Assembly: GCF_000721265.1 (NCBI RefSeq)
Contig: NZ_JOFZ01000008.1
Span: 310,001-374,000, forward strand
Direction of reading: 5' to 3'
From: Streptomyces sp. NRRL F-5126
GTDB lineage: Bacteria > Actinomycetota > Actinomycetes > Streptomycetales > Streptomycetaceae
DNA length: 64,000 nt
The notes beneath the pieces are model-generated. The model was not told the origin of the DNA and searched no databases. It saw only the letters and a program-made list of their open reading frames with translations. Of this stretch, positions 22,127-32,153 are shown piece by piece. How positions within the stretch are numbered: the stretch's first letter is position 1; each line of letters begins with the position of its first letter. The position numbers and the translations under genes were made by a program.

Positions 22127-22801
22127 TCAGCCGTGCGAGGCGGGGCCCGACTCCGCCTTCGCGCCGGTCTTCGCCGCGCGCTTGCCGGCCGAGGGGCAGC
22201 CGGGCTTGGCGGCCGGCTTCGACAGCGAGGCCAGTTCCGTGTCCGCGACCTTCTGCGCCGTCAGGGCCGTGAAGCCCGTGCCGATGATGAGGTCGACGTC
22301 CTTGCCCGTCCTGGTGTCGGTCTTGGGCGCGGCGCCCTTGATCTGGGTGCCGAGGACCTTGAACGTGCCGTTGGCCGCCGACGGCGCGCCCAGCAGGACG
22401 GCGGGACCCGCCACCTTCTTGTCGTACTGCGCCGACGCGTTGCCCACCTTGCCGACCACGAAGCCGCGCTTCTTGAGCGCGTCTGCGGTCCGCTGGGCGA
22501 GGCCGCTGCGCGTCGTCGCGTTGTAGACGTTGACGGTGATCTGCGCCGGCTTCGGCAGCGTCTTCGCCGCCGTGGCGGGGCGCGCGCAGTCCGGCTTCTT
22601 CGCCGCGACCGCCTTGCTCGCGTCGCCGGAGAACACGTGGATCAGCTGCTGCGTCCCCCACCCCACGAGCCCCAGCACGACCACGGCCGTGACGACGGCG
22701 AACACGACCCGGCCACGGCGGCGGGGACGGCGCATGCGTGGGTACTTGTCGCCCGTGATGCGGTACTTCCCGCCGAGCCCAGGGGGAGTGAGCATGCTCA
22801 T
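22127..22801 (-). CDS. LytR C-terminal-domain membrane protein
   Basis: 224 residues: a basic cytoplasmic N-terminus (RMRRPRRRGRV), one TM helix at about 33-55 (VVFAVVTAVVVLGLVGWGTQQLI), then an extracytoplasmic LytR_C-type domain (ITVNVYNATTRSGLAQRTADALKKRGFVVGKVGNA and VDLIIGTGFTALT). It lacks the catalytic LytR-CpsA-Psr domain, so it is an accessory or sensing protein at the cell wall rather than a ligase. ATG 22801 and ATG 22795 are both plausible starts. A Lys/Ala-rich tail ends the protein. Confidence 0.85.
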   Translation of the reverse strand: MSMLTPPGLGGKYRITGDKYPRMRRPRRRGRVVFAVVTAVVVLGLVGWGTQQLIHVFSGDASKAVAAKKPDCARPATAAKTLPKPAQITVNVYNATTRSGLAQRTADALKKRGFVVGKVGNASAQYDKKVAGPAVLLGAPSAANGTFKVLGTQIKGAAPKTDTRTGKDVDLIIGTGFTALTAQKVADTELASLSKPAAKPGCPSAGKRAAKTGAKAESGPASHG

Positions 22802-22914
22802 GTGCGCAGCGTAGTGCGCGCGGTGGGTGTTTCCTACTAAACGATCAACGGATCGCTCGGGTGGAGTGGTCAATGACCCCGAAAGGACCAGCGGCCGCCC
22901 CCGCGGACGCGCCG

Positions 22915-23217
22915 TCAGCCCGCTTCGAGCTCCAGCACGCGGGCGTGCAGGACCTGGCGCTGCTGGAGCGCGGCGCGCACCGCGCGGTGCAGGCCGTCCT
23001 CCAGATAGAGGTCGCCCTGCCACTTCACGACGTGGGCGAAGAGGTCGCCGTAGAACGTGGAGTCCTCGGCGAGCAGCGTCTCCAGATCCAGCTGGCCCTT
23101 GGTGGTCACGAGCTGGTCGAGGCGGACCGGGCGCGGCGCGACGTCCGCCCACTGCCGGGTGGATTCCCGGCCGTGGTCGGGGTACGGCCGCCCGTTTCCG
23201 ATGCGCTTGAAGATCAC
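22915..23217 (-). CDS. Conserved ~100-aa actinobacterial protein (sometimes called VapB-like)
   Basis: 100 residues, MIFKRIGNGRPYPDHGRESTRQW, then VRLDQLVTTKGQLDLETLLAEDSTFYGDLFAHVVKW and LYLEDGLHRAVRAALQQRQVLHARVL. Very conserved in Streptomyces near upp, as far as I recall, and annotated by automated pipelines as an antitoxin-like protein. There is no toxin gene beside it, so I leave the function open. No signal peptide or TM segment. Confidence 0.75.
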   Translation of the reverse strand: MIFKRIGNGRPYPDHGRESTRQWADVAPRPVRLDQLVTTKGQLDLETLLAEDSTFYGDLFAHVVKWQGDLYLEDGLHRAVRAALQQRQVLHARVLELEAG

Positions 23218-23454
23218 ACGGAAAGCCTACCGGGCAAGCGGCACACGGCGCAGCCATCGCGCCAGTGAGCAATGGTGACATATGCCGCCTAATGGATAGG
23301 AGAAAATAACGGAACCCAGCCCTCCGGTAATCCTCCGGGCACTCCGGGGCACTCCGGACGCCGCACGGCGCGGAGAACGCGGGAGTTCGATGTGTTCATA
23401 TGACTGTTTTGTAGGGCGGATGGCGGACAGCGGGTGCGGGTAGTGCTCAGCCGA

Positions 23455-23479
23455 CCCGGGAATTCGAGGAATTCCCGGG
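23455..23479. promoter_or_regulatory. Long palindrome upstream of the geosmin synthase gene
   Basis: CCCGGGAATTC (23455-23465), spacer GAG, GAATTCCCGGG (23469-23479), a perfect 11-bp inverted repeat 40-64 bp upstream of the GTG. A half-like CCGGGAATCC follows at about 23489. It may be an operator, or an RNA hairpin if transcription starts further upstream. The rest of the 301-bp gap 23218-23518 shows no gene; it contains Cys/Gly-codon-like repeats of cactccgg (about 23340-23355) without clear meaning. Confidence 0.5.
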
Positions 23480-23485
23480 ACCTGA

Positions 23486-25864
<2,379 letters not shown>

Positions 25865-25876
25865 CCGGCCGCGCGG

Positions 25877-26563
25877 TCAGGCCCCGGCCCGCGCCAGGAA
25901 CTCCCGTACCAGCGCCGCCGGGGCAGGGCCCGCGTCCTGCTGCGCGAAGGGCGCTTCCTTGTCCTTCGCGTACGGCGCCCCGTACGCGGGCGTCCCCGGC
26001 TGGAACTGCCGGCCCCTGGCCAGCGGGCCCGCGTCCACCGCGTCGTATCCGAGGATCCCGAGCAGTTCCGTCGCATGGCGCTTGGCGTCCGCGTCGTCAC
26101 CGGCGATCGGGAGCGCGGTGCGGTCGGCGGCGCCCGCCGGCCTGCCCAGCGCCGCGAGGTGGCGGAAGAAGATGTTGTTGAACGCCTTGACCACATGCGC
26201 CGACGCGCCCAGATGCTGCTGGAGGAGCTCGCTGCTCGTCGTGGTTCCGTCGTCGAGGGCCTCGAACTGCCCGTCGCGGTCCGGGTAGTAGTTCATCGTG
26301 TCGATGACGGTCCTGCCCGCGAGTGGTTCGCTCTCCACCTGCGTGTACGCGACCAACGGGATGGTCACGACGACCCAGTCGCCGGCCCCGGCTGCCTCGG
26401 CCGCGGTCGCCGCCCTGGCGCGCGGGCCGAGCTCCGCCGCCAGATCGGCCAGGGTCGCGGGCCCTCGCGAGTTGCTGAGCACCACGTCGAGCCCGCCGTC
26501 CACGGCGAGTCGCGCCAGGGTCTTGCCGATGTGTCCACTGCCGATGAGTGCCAGAGTTGCCAT
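25877..26563 (-). CDS. NADP-binding F420-dependent oxidoreductase-like protein
   Basis: 228 residues with an N-terminal Rossmann fold (TLALIGSGHIGKTLARLAVDGGLDVVLSNSRGP), a NADPH-type S-N-S-R pocket after beta 2, then VVVTIPLVAY, VIDTMNYYPDRDG and AHVVKAFNNIFFRHL. This is the FNO-like/NAD(P)-binding family that moves hydride between NADPH and F420 or an unknown substrate. Convergent with geoA, 12 bp apart. No functional link to geosmin is implied. Confidence 0.85.
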   Translation of the reverse strand: MATLALIGSGHIGKTLARLAVDGGLDVVLSNSRGPATLADLAAELGPRARAATAAEAAGAGDWVVVTIPLVAYTQVESEPLAGRTVIDTMNYYPDRDGQFEALDDGTTTSSELLQQHLGASAHVVKAFNNIFFRHLAALGRPAGAADRTALPIAGDDADAKRHATELLGILGYDAVDAGPLARGRQFQPGTPAYGAPYAKDKEAPFAQQDAGPAPAALVREFLARAGA

Positions 26564-26701
26564 GCCTCATCGAACCGCCGGACCGCGCCCGGTGTTCCGC
26601 GCCGCGCCGTGGTGCGATGTATTCGGCAGGCGGCGGGGTACGGCCGGGGTACGGCCGGGGCACGACGGGCCGAGGTACAGCGGTGAAGGAAGCGGGTCGT
26701 T

Positions 26702-27220
26702 GTGATGGGCGGGGAGCCGAGGGAGCGGAAGCGTTTCCTCTACGTGGTCGTGTGCGCGGCGGGCGTCGCCGGGCAGGTGGGGCGGCTGATCGCCGCGGCC
26801 CAGGAGTCCGGTTGGGACGTCGGGGTCGTCGCCACGCCCCAGGGGCTCGGGTTCATCGATCAGGCGGCCGTGGAGGCGCGTACCGGCTACCCCATCCGCT
26901 CCGCCTGGCGAAAGCCGGGCGATCCGCGACCGCTGCCGCCGCCGGACGCGATCGCGGTCGCGCCCGCCACGTTCAACACGATCAACAAGTGGGCCACGGG
27001 GATGTCCGACACGCTCGCCGTCGGCATCCTCTGCGAGGCCTACGGCATGGGCGTACCGATCGCCGCCCTGCCCTGCCTCAACAGCGCGCAGGCGGCGCAC
27101 CCCGCGTACCGGGAGAGCCTGGACCGGCTGCGGTCGATGGGCGTACGGATCGGCTCCTGCGAGCCGGAGTTCCGCTGGGAGGAGGCGCTGGAGCTGCTCG
27201 ACCCGCCGGCGCGCCCCTGA
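26702..27220 (+). CDS. HFCD-family flavoprotein
   Basis: 172-residue homo-oligomeric flavin-containing Cys-decarboxylase-like protein (phosphopantothenoylcysteine decarboxylase fold). Flavin-binding features are LYVVVCAAGVAG, VVATPQG, APATFNTINKWATGMSDTLAVGIL and VPIAALPCLN. It is stand-alone, not fused to a CoaB synthetase domain, so probably not the housekeeping CoaBC. Start GTG 26702 (ATG 26705 also in frame) after GAAGGA. The upstream gap carries short ggggtacggcc repeats of no evident function. Confidence 0.82.
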   Translation: MMGGEPRERKRFLYVVVCAAGVAGQVGRLIAAAQESGWDVGVVATPQGLGFIDQAAVEARTGYPIRSAWRKPGDPRPLPPPDAIAVAPATFNTINKWATGMSDTLAVGILCEAYGMGVPIAALPCLNSAQAAHPAYRESLDRLRSMGVRIGSCEPEFRWEEALELLDPPARP

Positions 27221-27231
27221 GGGCTCAACGA

Positions 27232-27247
27232 TGTTTCACGTGGAACC
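27232..27247. other. parS centromere-like site (ParB binding)
   Basis: The 14-bp core GTTTCACGTGGAAC (27233-27246) is identical to the Streptomyces parS sequence bound by ParB, and the flanking T and C extend it to 16 bp. It lies in the intergenic gap between the flavoprotein and MFS genes, as many parS sites do. In S. coelicolor about 20 such sites cluster within a few hundred kb of oriC, which fits the oriC-proximal gene content here. Confidence 0.9.
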
Positions 27248-27286
27248 GCGGGGGCGCGCCGGTGTGGTGATGCACTCGACCGGTGC

Positions 27287-28606
27287 TCACGCGCTCGAAG
27301 GGGCCGGGGCGCCTCCCGTCGCGGGTGGCGCGGACGGCGCGGCGTCCGGTGGGTCGTCCGCGCCGAAGCGCCGCCCCCGTGCCTCCGTGCCGAGCAGGGT
27401 GAGCACCACCATCAGGACGAGCGTCGGTGCCACCGTCACCATCAGGGCCGTCGAGTAGCTGTAGTGGCCGGCGAGCGACTCCTGCAGCGGCAGGTTCAGG
27501 GCGGCGATGCAGTTGCCCAACTGGTAGGTCACGCCCGGGTAGAAGCCGCGGATCGCGTCGGGGCTGAGCTCGTTGAGGTGCGCGGGGATGACACCCCACG
27601 CGCCCTGCACGCACACCTGCATCAGGAAGGAACTCAGCGCGAGCAGGCCCGCCGTGCGCGACAGCGCGAAGAACGGCACGAGCGGCAGCGCGGCGATGCC
27701 CGCGAACACGATCATCCTGCGCCGCCCGAACCGCTCCGAGTACGCGCCGAGCAGCGGCCCGCCGATCATCGCGCCCACGTTGTAGATGAGCGCGATGACG
27801 ATGGCCGTGTCGGGCGTCATCCCGAGGCCCTTCTTGATGAAGGTCGGGTAGACGTCCTGGGTTCCGTGCGACATCAGGTTGAACGCCGTCATCAGCAGGA
27901 CCAGGTAGACGAACCGCTTCAGGACCACCGGGTTGCGGAAGATCTTCCGCGCCGGAGTGGTGTTGCGCTTCGCCGACTCCTGCCATGCCTCGCTCTCGCC
28001 GACCCTGCTCCGTACGAACAGCGCGACCATCGCCGGGATCAGGCTGAACGCGAACAGGCCGCGCCAGCCGAAGGTGGGCTGGATGAACAGGAAGGCGAGC
28101 GCGGCCAGCAGGTAGCCGAAGGAGTAGCCGCCCTGCAGCATGCCGGACCAGAAGCCGCGCTTCTCCGTGGGTATCTTCTCCAGCGCGAGCGCCGCGCCGA
28201 GGCCCCATTCGCCGCCCATGCCGATGCCGTACAGCAGGCGCAGCACCAGCAGCACCGCGTAGTTGGGCGCGAACGCGCAGGCGAAGCCGACGACGGAGTA
28301 GAACAGCACGTCGACCATCAGGGGCGTTCTTCTGCCGCGCTTGTCGGCCCACAGGCCGAAGAGGAAGGCTCCTACCGGCCGCATGATCAGCGTGACGGTG
28401 GTCAGGAAGGCCATGTCGGTCAGCGAGACGTGGAAGTCGTCCGCGATCTCGCTGTAGACGAGCACGACGAGGAAGTAGTCGAAGGCATCCATCGACCAGC
28501 CCAGATAGGCGGCGATGAACGCGTTGCGCTGGTCCCTGGTGAGGCCGCGCGCTTGCCGCAACACCGTATTCAGCATTCGCGGAAGGTAAGACTTGGTGGT
28601 GGCCAT
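27287..28606 (-). CDS. MFS transporter, carboxylate/sugar-acid symporter type
   Basis: 439-residue 12-TM MFS protein: GWSMDAFDYFLVVLVYSEIADDF, then TLIMRPVGAFLFGLWADKRGRR (motif A) and RLLYGIGMGGEWGLGAALALEKIP. The Asp in TM1 (AFDYF) and the GIGMGGEW motif are those of sialate/lactate:H+ symporters (SHS/JEN-like) rather than drug exporters. A hydrophilic Pro/Ala-rich tail follows TM12. No catabolic genes adjoin, so the substrate, probably a small carboxylate, is unknown. Confidence 0.85.
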   Translation of the reverse strand: MATTKSYLPRMLNTVLRQARGLTRDQRNAFIAAYLGWSMDAFDYFLVVLVYSEIADDFHVSLTDMAFLTTVTLIMRPVGAFLFGLWADKRGRRTPLMVDVLFYSVVGFACAFAPNYAVLLVLRLLYGIGMGGEWGLGAALALEKIPTEKRGFWSGMLQGGYSFGYLLAALAFLFIQPTFGWRGLFAFSLIPAMVALFVRSRVGESEAWQESAKRNTTPARKIFRNPVVLKRFVYLVLLMTAFNLMSHGTQDVYPTFIKKGLGMTPDTAIVIALIYNVGAMIGGPLLGAYSERFGRRRMIVFAGIAALPLVPFFALSRTAGLLALSSFLMQVCVQGAWGVIPAHLNELSPDAIRGFYPGVTYQLGNCIAALNLPLQESLAGHYSYSTALMVTVAPTLVLMVVLTLLGTEARGRRFGADDPPDAAPSAPPATGGAPAPSSA

Positions 28607-28681
28607 GTCAACGGTGCGTTCGCCCGGTCCCGGCGGTGCGGTGGCCGGGGCCGGGCGGCGCCGCGATGCGGCGACGCGTGA

Positions 28682-30556
28682 TCAGGAGCCGTAGACCTGG
28701 AACTCCCAGAGCGAGTCGCCGTACTGTGTGGCGCGCGCCGTGCAGTCGACGCGCACGTAGCGCCCCGAGCCGGTGATCGGCACGGTCTGCGTGCCGCCCG
28801 TCCCGTTGGCCGTCGAGTACACGTCGGTCCAGGTGGCGCCGTCGTCGGACGTCTGGATCCGGTAGGCCGTGGCGTAGGCCGTCTCCCAGTTGAGGACGAC
28901 CTTGCTCAGTGTGTGCGTCGCGCCGAGGTCGACCTGCAGCCACTGCGGGTCCGAGAACCCGCTCGACCAGCGGGTACCGGTGTTGCCGTCGACCGCGTCC
29001 GCCGCCACGAAGCTGCTGTTCTCGGACGACGACGCGGTGGCCGGCCTGCCCTGTGACAGCAGCGTGCCGCCGCCCGGATCGCCGCCGCCACCGTCCGCCG
29101 GGGTTCCGTAGAGCGCCAACTCGTACAGGGAGTCGCCGTACTGGGAGGCTCTGGAGGTGGCGTAGACGCGCACGTACCGTCCCGAGCCGGAGAGCGCGGT
29201 GTCCTGGATGTCGGCCGGGCTGTTGCTGTTGGTGTAGATCGTCCGCCAGTCGGTCCCGTTGTCGGACGTCTGCAGTTGGTAACCGGAGGCGGCGGCCGCC
29301 TCCCAGGTCAGCGTCGCGTGGGTCAGGTCGTACGACCGGCCGAGGTCGACCTGGAGCCACTGCGGGTCCGAGAATCCGCTCGACCAGCGGGTGGTGACGT
29401 CGCCGTCGGTGGCGTTCGAGGCCGGGAAGTCCGCGCTCTCCGTGGACGACGCCGTGGTCGGCTTGGAGCGCGCGATGTTCGGCCCCAGGCCGGACTGGCC
29501 GGCGGGCGGCTTGTTGTAGACGGCGACGTAGTCGACGTTCATCGAGCCGCCGGACACGGTGCTCGCGTCGGGTCCGCCGCCGAACGCGGCCGGGAAGCCG
29601 CCGCCGATGGCGAGGTCGAAGATGATGAAGTACGAGTGGTCGACGGCGTTCGCCCAGGTGGTGGCGTCCACCTGATCGGCGCGCAGGGTGTAGAAGTTGG
29701 TGCCGTCGAGATACCAGCGGATCTGCTCGGGCGACGTCGACCTGTCGACCTCGACGGCGTACGTGTGGTAGCCCGTCTGGCAGCCGGGGCAGGCGTGTTC
29801 GCCGCTGCCGATGCCGCTGGACTCGTTGCAGGGGCCGCCGGGGCTGACCCCGCAGTGCAGGGTGGAGAAGACGGAGCTGCGGCCGTTGATGTCCTCAAGG
29901 ATGTCGACCTCGCCCGAGCCCGGCCAGGGCACGCCGACACGCAGCGGTGAGCCGAGCATCCAGAACGCGGGCCAGTAGCCCGCCCCGTTGGCGGTCGTGA
30001 CGTCGGGCTGCTGGATGGACGCCTGCATCCGCACGACGCCGCCGGGCTGCGCGCCGAACCCGTCGGCCTGTGTCTCGACGCGGCCCGACGTCCAGCCGGA
30101 GTTGGGGTCCGACCCCGAGTGCAGCGCCTTGAGCACGAGATGGCCGCTGCCGTCCTGGTAGACGTTGGACGTGCTGTTGGTCATGGTCTCGATCTCGCCG
30201 GTGCCGAAGCCAGAGCCGGCGCCGGTGTCGTACCGCCAGGTCCCGGTGTTCAGGCCGGTGCCGGCGGGGCCGTTGAAGTCGTCGCTCCAGGTGGTCGAGA
30301 ACCCGGAGGGCGGCGCGGGCACGGCATCAGGGACGGCATCCTGGGCGGCGGCCTGACGGGCAGAGGCCGCTGAGCCCGCCGACGCCGGTGAGCCCGGTGC
30401 GCCGTGCTGGGCCGGTGCTCCGGCGAATGCGGCGGGCGCGCCGGCGAACGCCACCGCGGCTGCGGCCAGGGCGGCCACCAGACCGACGGCGGACCGCCGT
30501 CTCCGCCCTGTTCGCCCGCTGTGCTGGTTGTCTCCGCGCTTGCGTCTGAACGACAT
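28682..30556 (-). CDS. Secreted GH16 beta-glucanase with two discoidin (CBM32-like) domains
   Basis: 624 residues. The N-terminus (GRRRRSAVGLVAALAAAAVAF, cleavage near APAAFA) is a signal peptide with possible Tat character. GH16 domain at about 85-350 with catalytic signature GEVDILEDI (nucleophile E216, D218, acid/base E221), family of laminarinases/lichenases, endo-acting on beta-1,3 or mixed glucans. Residues about 358-490 and 500-624 are two F5/8-type discoidin domains, each containing GFSDPQWLQVDLG, nearly identical copies that probably bind the polysaccharide. Secreted to degrade plant or fungal glucan. A LacI-family operator lies 76 bp upstream, suggesting sugar induction. Confidence 0.93.
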   Translation of the reverse strand: MSFRRKRGDNQHSGRTGRRRRSAVGLVAALAAAAVAFAGAPAAFAGAPAQHGAPGSPASAGSAASARQAAAQDAVPDAVPAPPSGFSTTWSDDFNGPAGTGLNTGTWRYDTGAGSGFGTGEIETMTNSTSNVYQDGSGHLVLKALHSGSDPNSGWTSGRVETQADGFGAQPGGVVRMQASIQQPDVTTANGAGYWPAFWMLGSPLRVGVPWPGSGEVDILEDINGRSSVFSTLHCGVSPGGPCNESSGIGSGEHACPGCQTGYHTYAVEVDRSTSPEQIRWYLDGTNFYTLRADQVDATTWANAVDHSYFIIFDLAIGGGFPAAFGGGPDASTVSGGSMNVDYVAVYNKPPAGQSGLGPNIARSKPTTASSTESADFPASNATDGDVTTRWSSGFSDPQWLQVDLGRSYDLTHATLTWEAAAASGYQLQTSDNGTDWRTIYTNSNSPADIQDTALSGSGRYVRVYATSRASQYGDSLYELALYGTPADGGGGDPGGGTLLSQGRPATASSSENSSFVAADAVDGNTGTRWSSGFSDPQWLQVDLGATHTLSKVVLNWETAYATAYRIQTSDDGATWTDVYSTANGTGGTQTVPITGSGRYVRVDCTARATQYGDSLWEFQVYGS

Positions 30557-30631
30557 CCGTACTCCTTCACCTCATGGGGGTGCACGGCGACCGGGCCCGC
30601 GCGGGCCCGGCGGCCATGGCAGGGGGAGTTG

Positions 30632-30645
30632 TGAGAGCGCTCTCC
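30632..30645. promoter_or_regulatory. LacI-family operator upstream of the GH16 gene
   Basis: GAGAGCGCTCTC (30633-30644) is a perfect 12-bp palindrome centred on CG, the form bound by CebR/BglR-type LacI regulators (TGGGAGCGCTCCCA class). It sits in the upstream region of the minus-strand glucanase gene. No LacI gene lies in the window, so the regulator acts from elsewhere. Confidence 0.7.
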
Positions 30646-30690
30646 GGAGAATCGTCCGGTGTCGCGACAGTGTCAAGGGATGGGGCGTCG

Positions 30691-30738
30691 TTGACAGCTC
30701 AGGCTAATAGGAATAGCTTTTAGCTAAGAATATTAGCC
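30691..30738 (+). promoter_or_regulatory. Promoter with nested palindromes upstream of hydrolase-TetR operon
   Basis: TTGACA (30691-30696), 17-nt spacer, TAGCTT (30714-30719). GGCTAATA (30702-30709) and TATTAGCC (30731-30738) form an 8-bp outer inverted repeat, with TAGCT (30714-30718) and AGCTA (30722-30726) inside. The segment is markedly AT-rich against its surroundings. Likely operator of the TetR protein encoded downstream. Confidence 0.72.
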
Positions 30739-30751
30739 AAGAGGAGGCGTC

Positions 30752-31591
30752 ATGACCGAGTACCTCGCCGTCGACGGCGGCACGATCGCTTACGAGGTGG
30801 CGGGGTCCGGCCCGCTGATCGTCCTCTCGCACGGCATGGGCGACAGCCGGGCCGCGTACCGCGCCGTGATCCCCCCGCTGGTCGCGGCCGGCTACCGGGT
30901 CGCCGCCGTCGACCTGCGCGGCCACGGCGAGTCCAGCACCGGCTGGCCGGACTGGAGCAGGACCGCGATCGCGGGCGACCTGCTCGCCGTGGTCCGCCAC
31001 CTGGGCGGCCCGGCCGTGCTCGTCGGCCACTCGGTCTCCGGCGGTGCCGCCACCATCGCCGCGGCGCGCGAGCCGTCGCTGATCACCGCGGTCGTCGAAC
31101 TGGCGCCGTTCACCCGCAAGCAGTCGGTCGCCCTCGGCGACCTGCGGGTGCGGCGTTTCCGTCGGGGCATGCTGCGGCTGCTCGGGACGGGCGTGTTCGG
31201 CAGCCGCCGGCTGTGGAGCTCCTACCTCGACGTGGCCTATCCCGGCGCCCGTCCGGCCGGCTGGGACGAGCGGCTCGGCCGCATCGACTCCCTGCTGCGC
31301 GAGCCGGGCAGGATGAAGGCCATGCAGGGCATGGGCCGCAGCGCCCCGACCGACGCAGGCGCGCACCTCGCGGACGTCCGCTCCCCGGTGCTCGTTGTGA
31401 TGGGCACGCTCGACCCCGACTGGGCCGACCCGCGCGCCGAGGGCGCGGCGATCGTCGACTCCCTGCCCTCCGGGCTCGGCCGCCTTGAGATGATCGAGGG
31501 AGCGGGGCACTACCCGCACGACCAGTTCCCCGAACAGACGGTTTCGCTCATGCTCGCCTTCCTCGGCCGCTCGGACGCCACACGTGCCTAG
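30752..31591 (+). CDS. Alpha/beta hydrolase
   Basis: 279 residues. Features: LIVLSHGMGDSRAAYR (oxyanion region), VAAVDLRGHGESS, nucleophile elbow VGHSVSGG, acid in VVMGTLDPDWA, His in IEGAGHYPHDQFPE. The triad is complete. ATG 30752 follows GAGGAGG. It overlaps the TetR gene by 8 bp, so the two form a self-regulated operon; the substrate is probably the TetR ligand or a relative. Cytoplasmic. Confidence 0.88.
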   Translation: MTEYLAVDGGTIAYEVAGSGPLIVLSHGMGDSRAAYRAVIPPLVAAGYRVAAVDLRGHGESSTGWPDWSRTAIAGDLLAVVRHLGGPAVLVGHSVSGGAATIAAAREPSLITAVVELAPFTRKQSVALGDLRVRRFRRGMLRLLGTGVFGSRRLWSSYLDVAYPGARPAGWDERLGRIDSLLREPGRMKAMQGMGRSAPTDAGAHLADVRSPVLVVMGTLDPDWADPRAEGAAIVDSLPSGLGRLEMIEGAGHYPHDQFPEQTVSLMLAFLGRSDATRA

Positions 31592-32147
31592 GGCGGGCCT
31601 CGACACGGCGGCGGTGGTCGCGGCAGGTGCCGCAGTCGCCGACGAGGTGGGCATCGCCAACCTGACGATGGGCCTGCTGGCCGAGCGGGTGGGCGTGCGC
31701 ACACCGTCGCTGTACAAGCACGTGGGCGGCCTGGAGGACCTGGGCCGGCGCATCGCGGCCCTCGCGCTGAGCGAGGCCGCGGACGCCGTGGGCTGCGCGG
31801 TCCAGGGGTACGCGGGGCGTGACGCCCTGGCGGCCGCGGCGCGCGCCTTCCGCACCTTCGTGCTCGACCACCCGGGCCGCTACGCCGCGACGATCGGCGT
31901 CGAGCCGACAGGTCCTGACGACCCGGTGGCCACCGCCGGCGGGCGGCTGCTCGACGGGTTCACGGCGGTCCTGCGCGGTTACGCCGTCGAGGAGCCCGAC
32001 GTCGACCACGCACTGCGCATGCTGCGCAGCCTGTGCCACGGCTTCGCCACGCTCCAGTCGGCGAACGGCTTCCAGTGGAGCGCCGACGTGGACGAGAGCT
32101 TCGAGTGGCTGATCGCCTTCGCGGACCGTGGCCTGCGGGCCCTGTGA
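31584..32147 (+). CDS. TetR-family regulator (WHG-type C-terminal domain)
   Basis: 187 residues, HTH VADEVGIANLTMGLLAERVGVRTPSLYKHVGGLEDLGRRI with the typical LYKHVGGL. The C-terminal helical domain has LRSLCHGFATLQSANGFQWSADVDESFEWLI, matching the TetR WHG-domain class. GTG 31584 overlaps the hydrolase stop. Probably represses its own operon through the nested palindromes at 30702-30738. Confidence 0.87.
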   Translation: MPRAGLDTAAVVAAGAAVADEVGIANLTMGLLAERVGVRTPSLYKHVGGLEDLGRRIAALALSEAADAVGCAVQGYAGRDALAAAARAFRTFVLDHPGRYAATIGVEPTGPDDPVATAGGRLLDGFTAVLRGYAVEEPDVDHALRMLRSLCHGFATLQSANGFQWSADVDESFEWLIAFADRGLRAL

Positions 32148-32153
32148 GGACGC

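Noticed and set aside
22915..23217. Toxin-antitoxin pair
   Set aside because: The protein may be VapB-like, but no PIN-domain toxin lies next to it.
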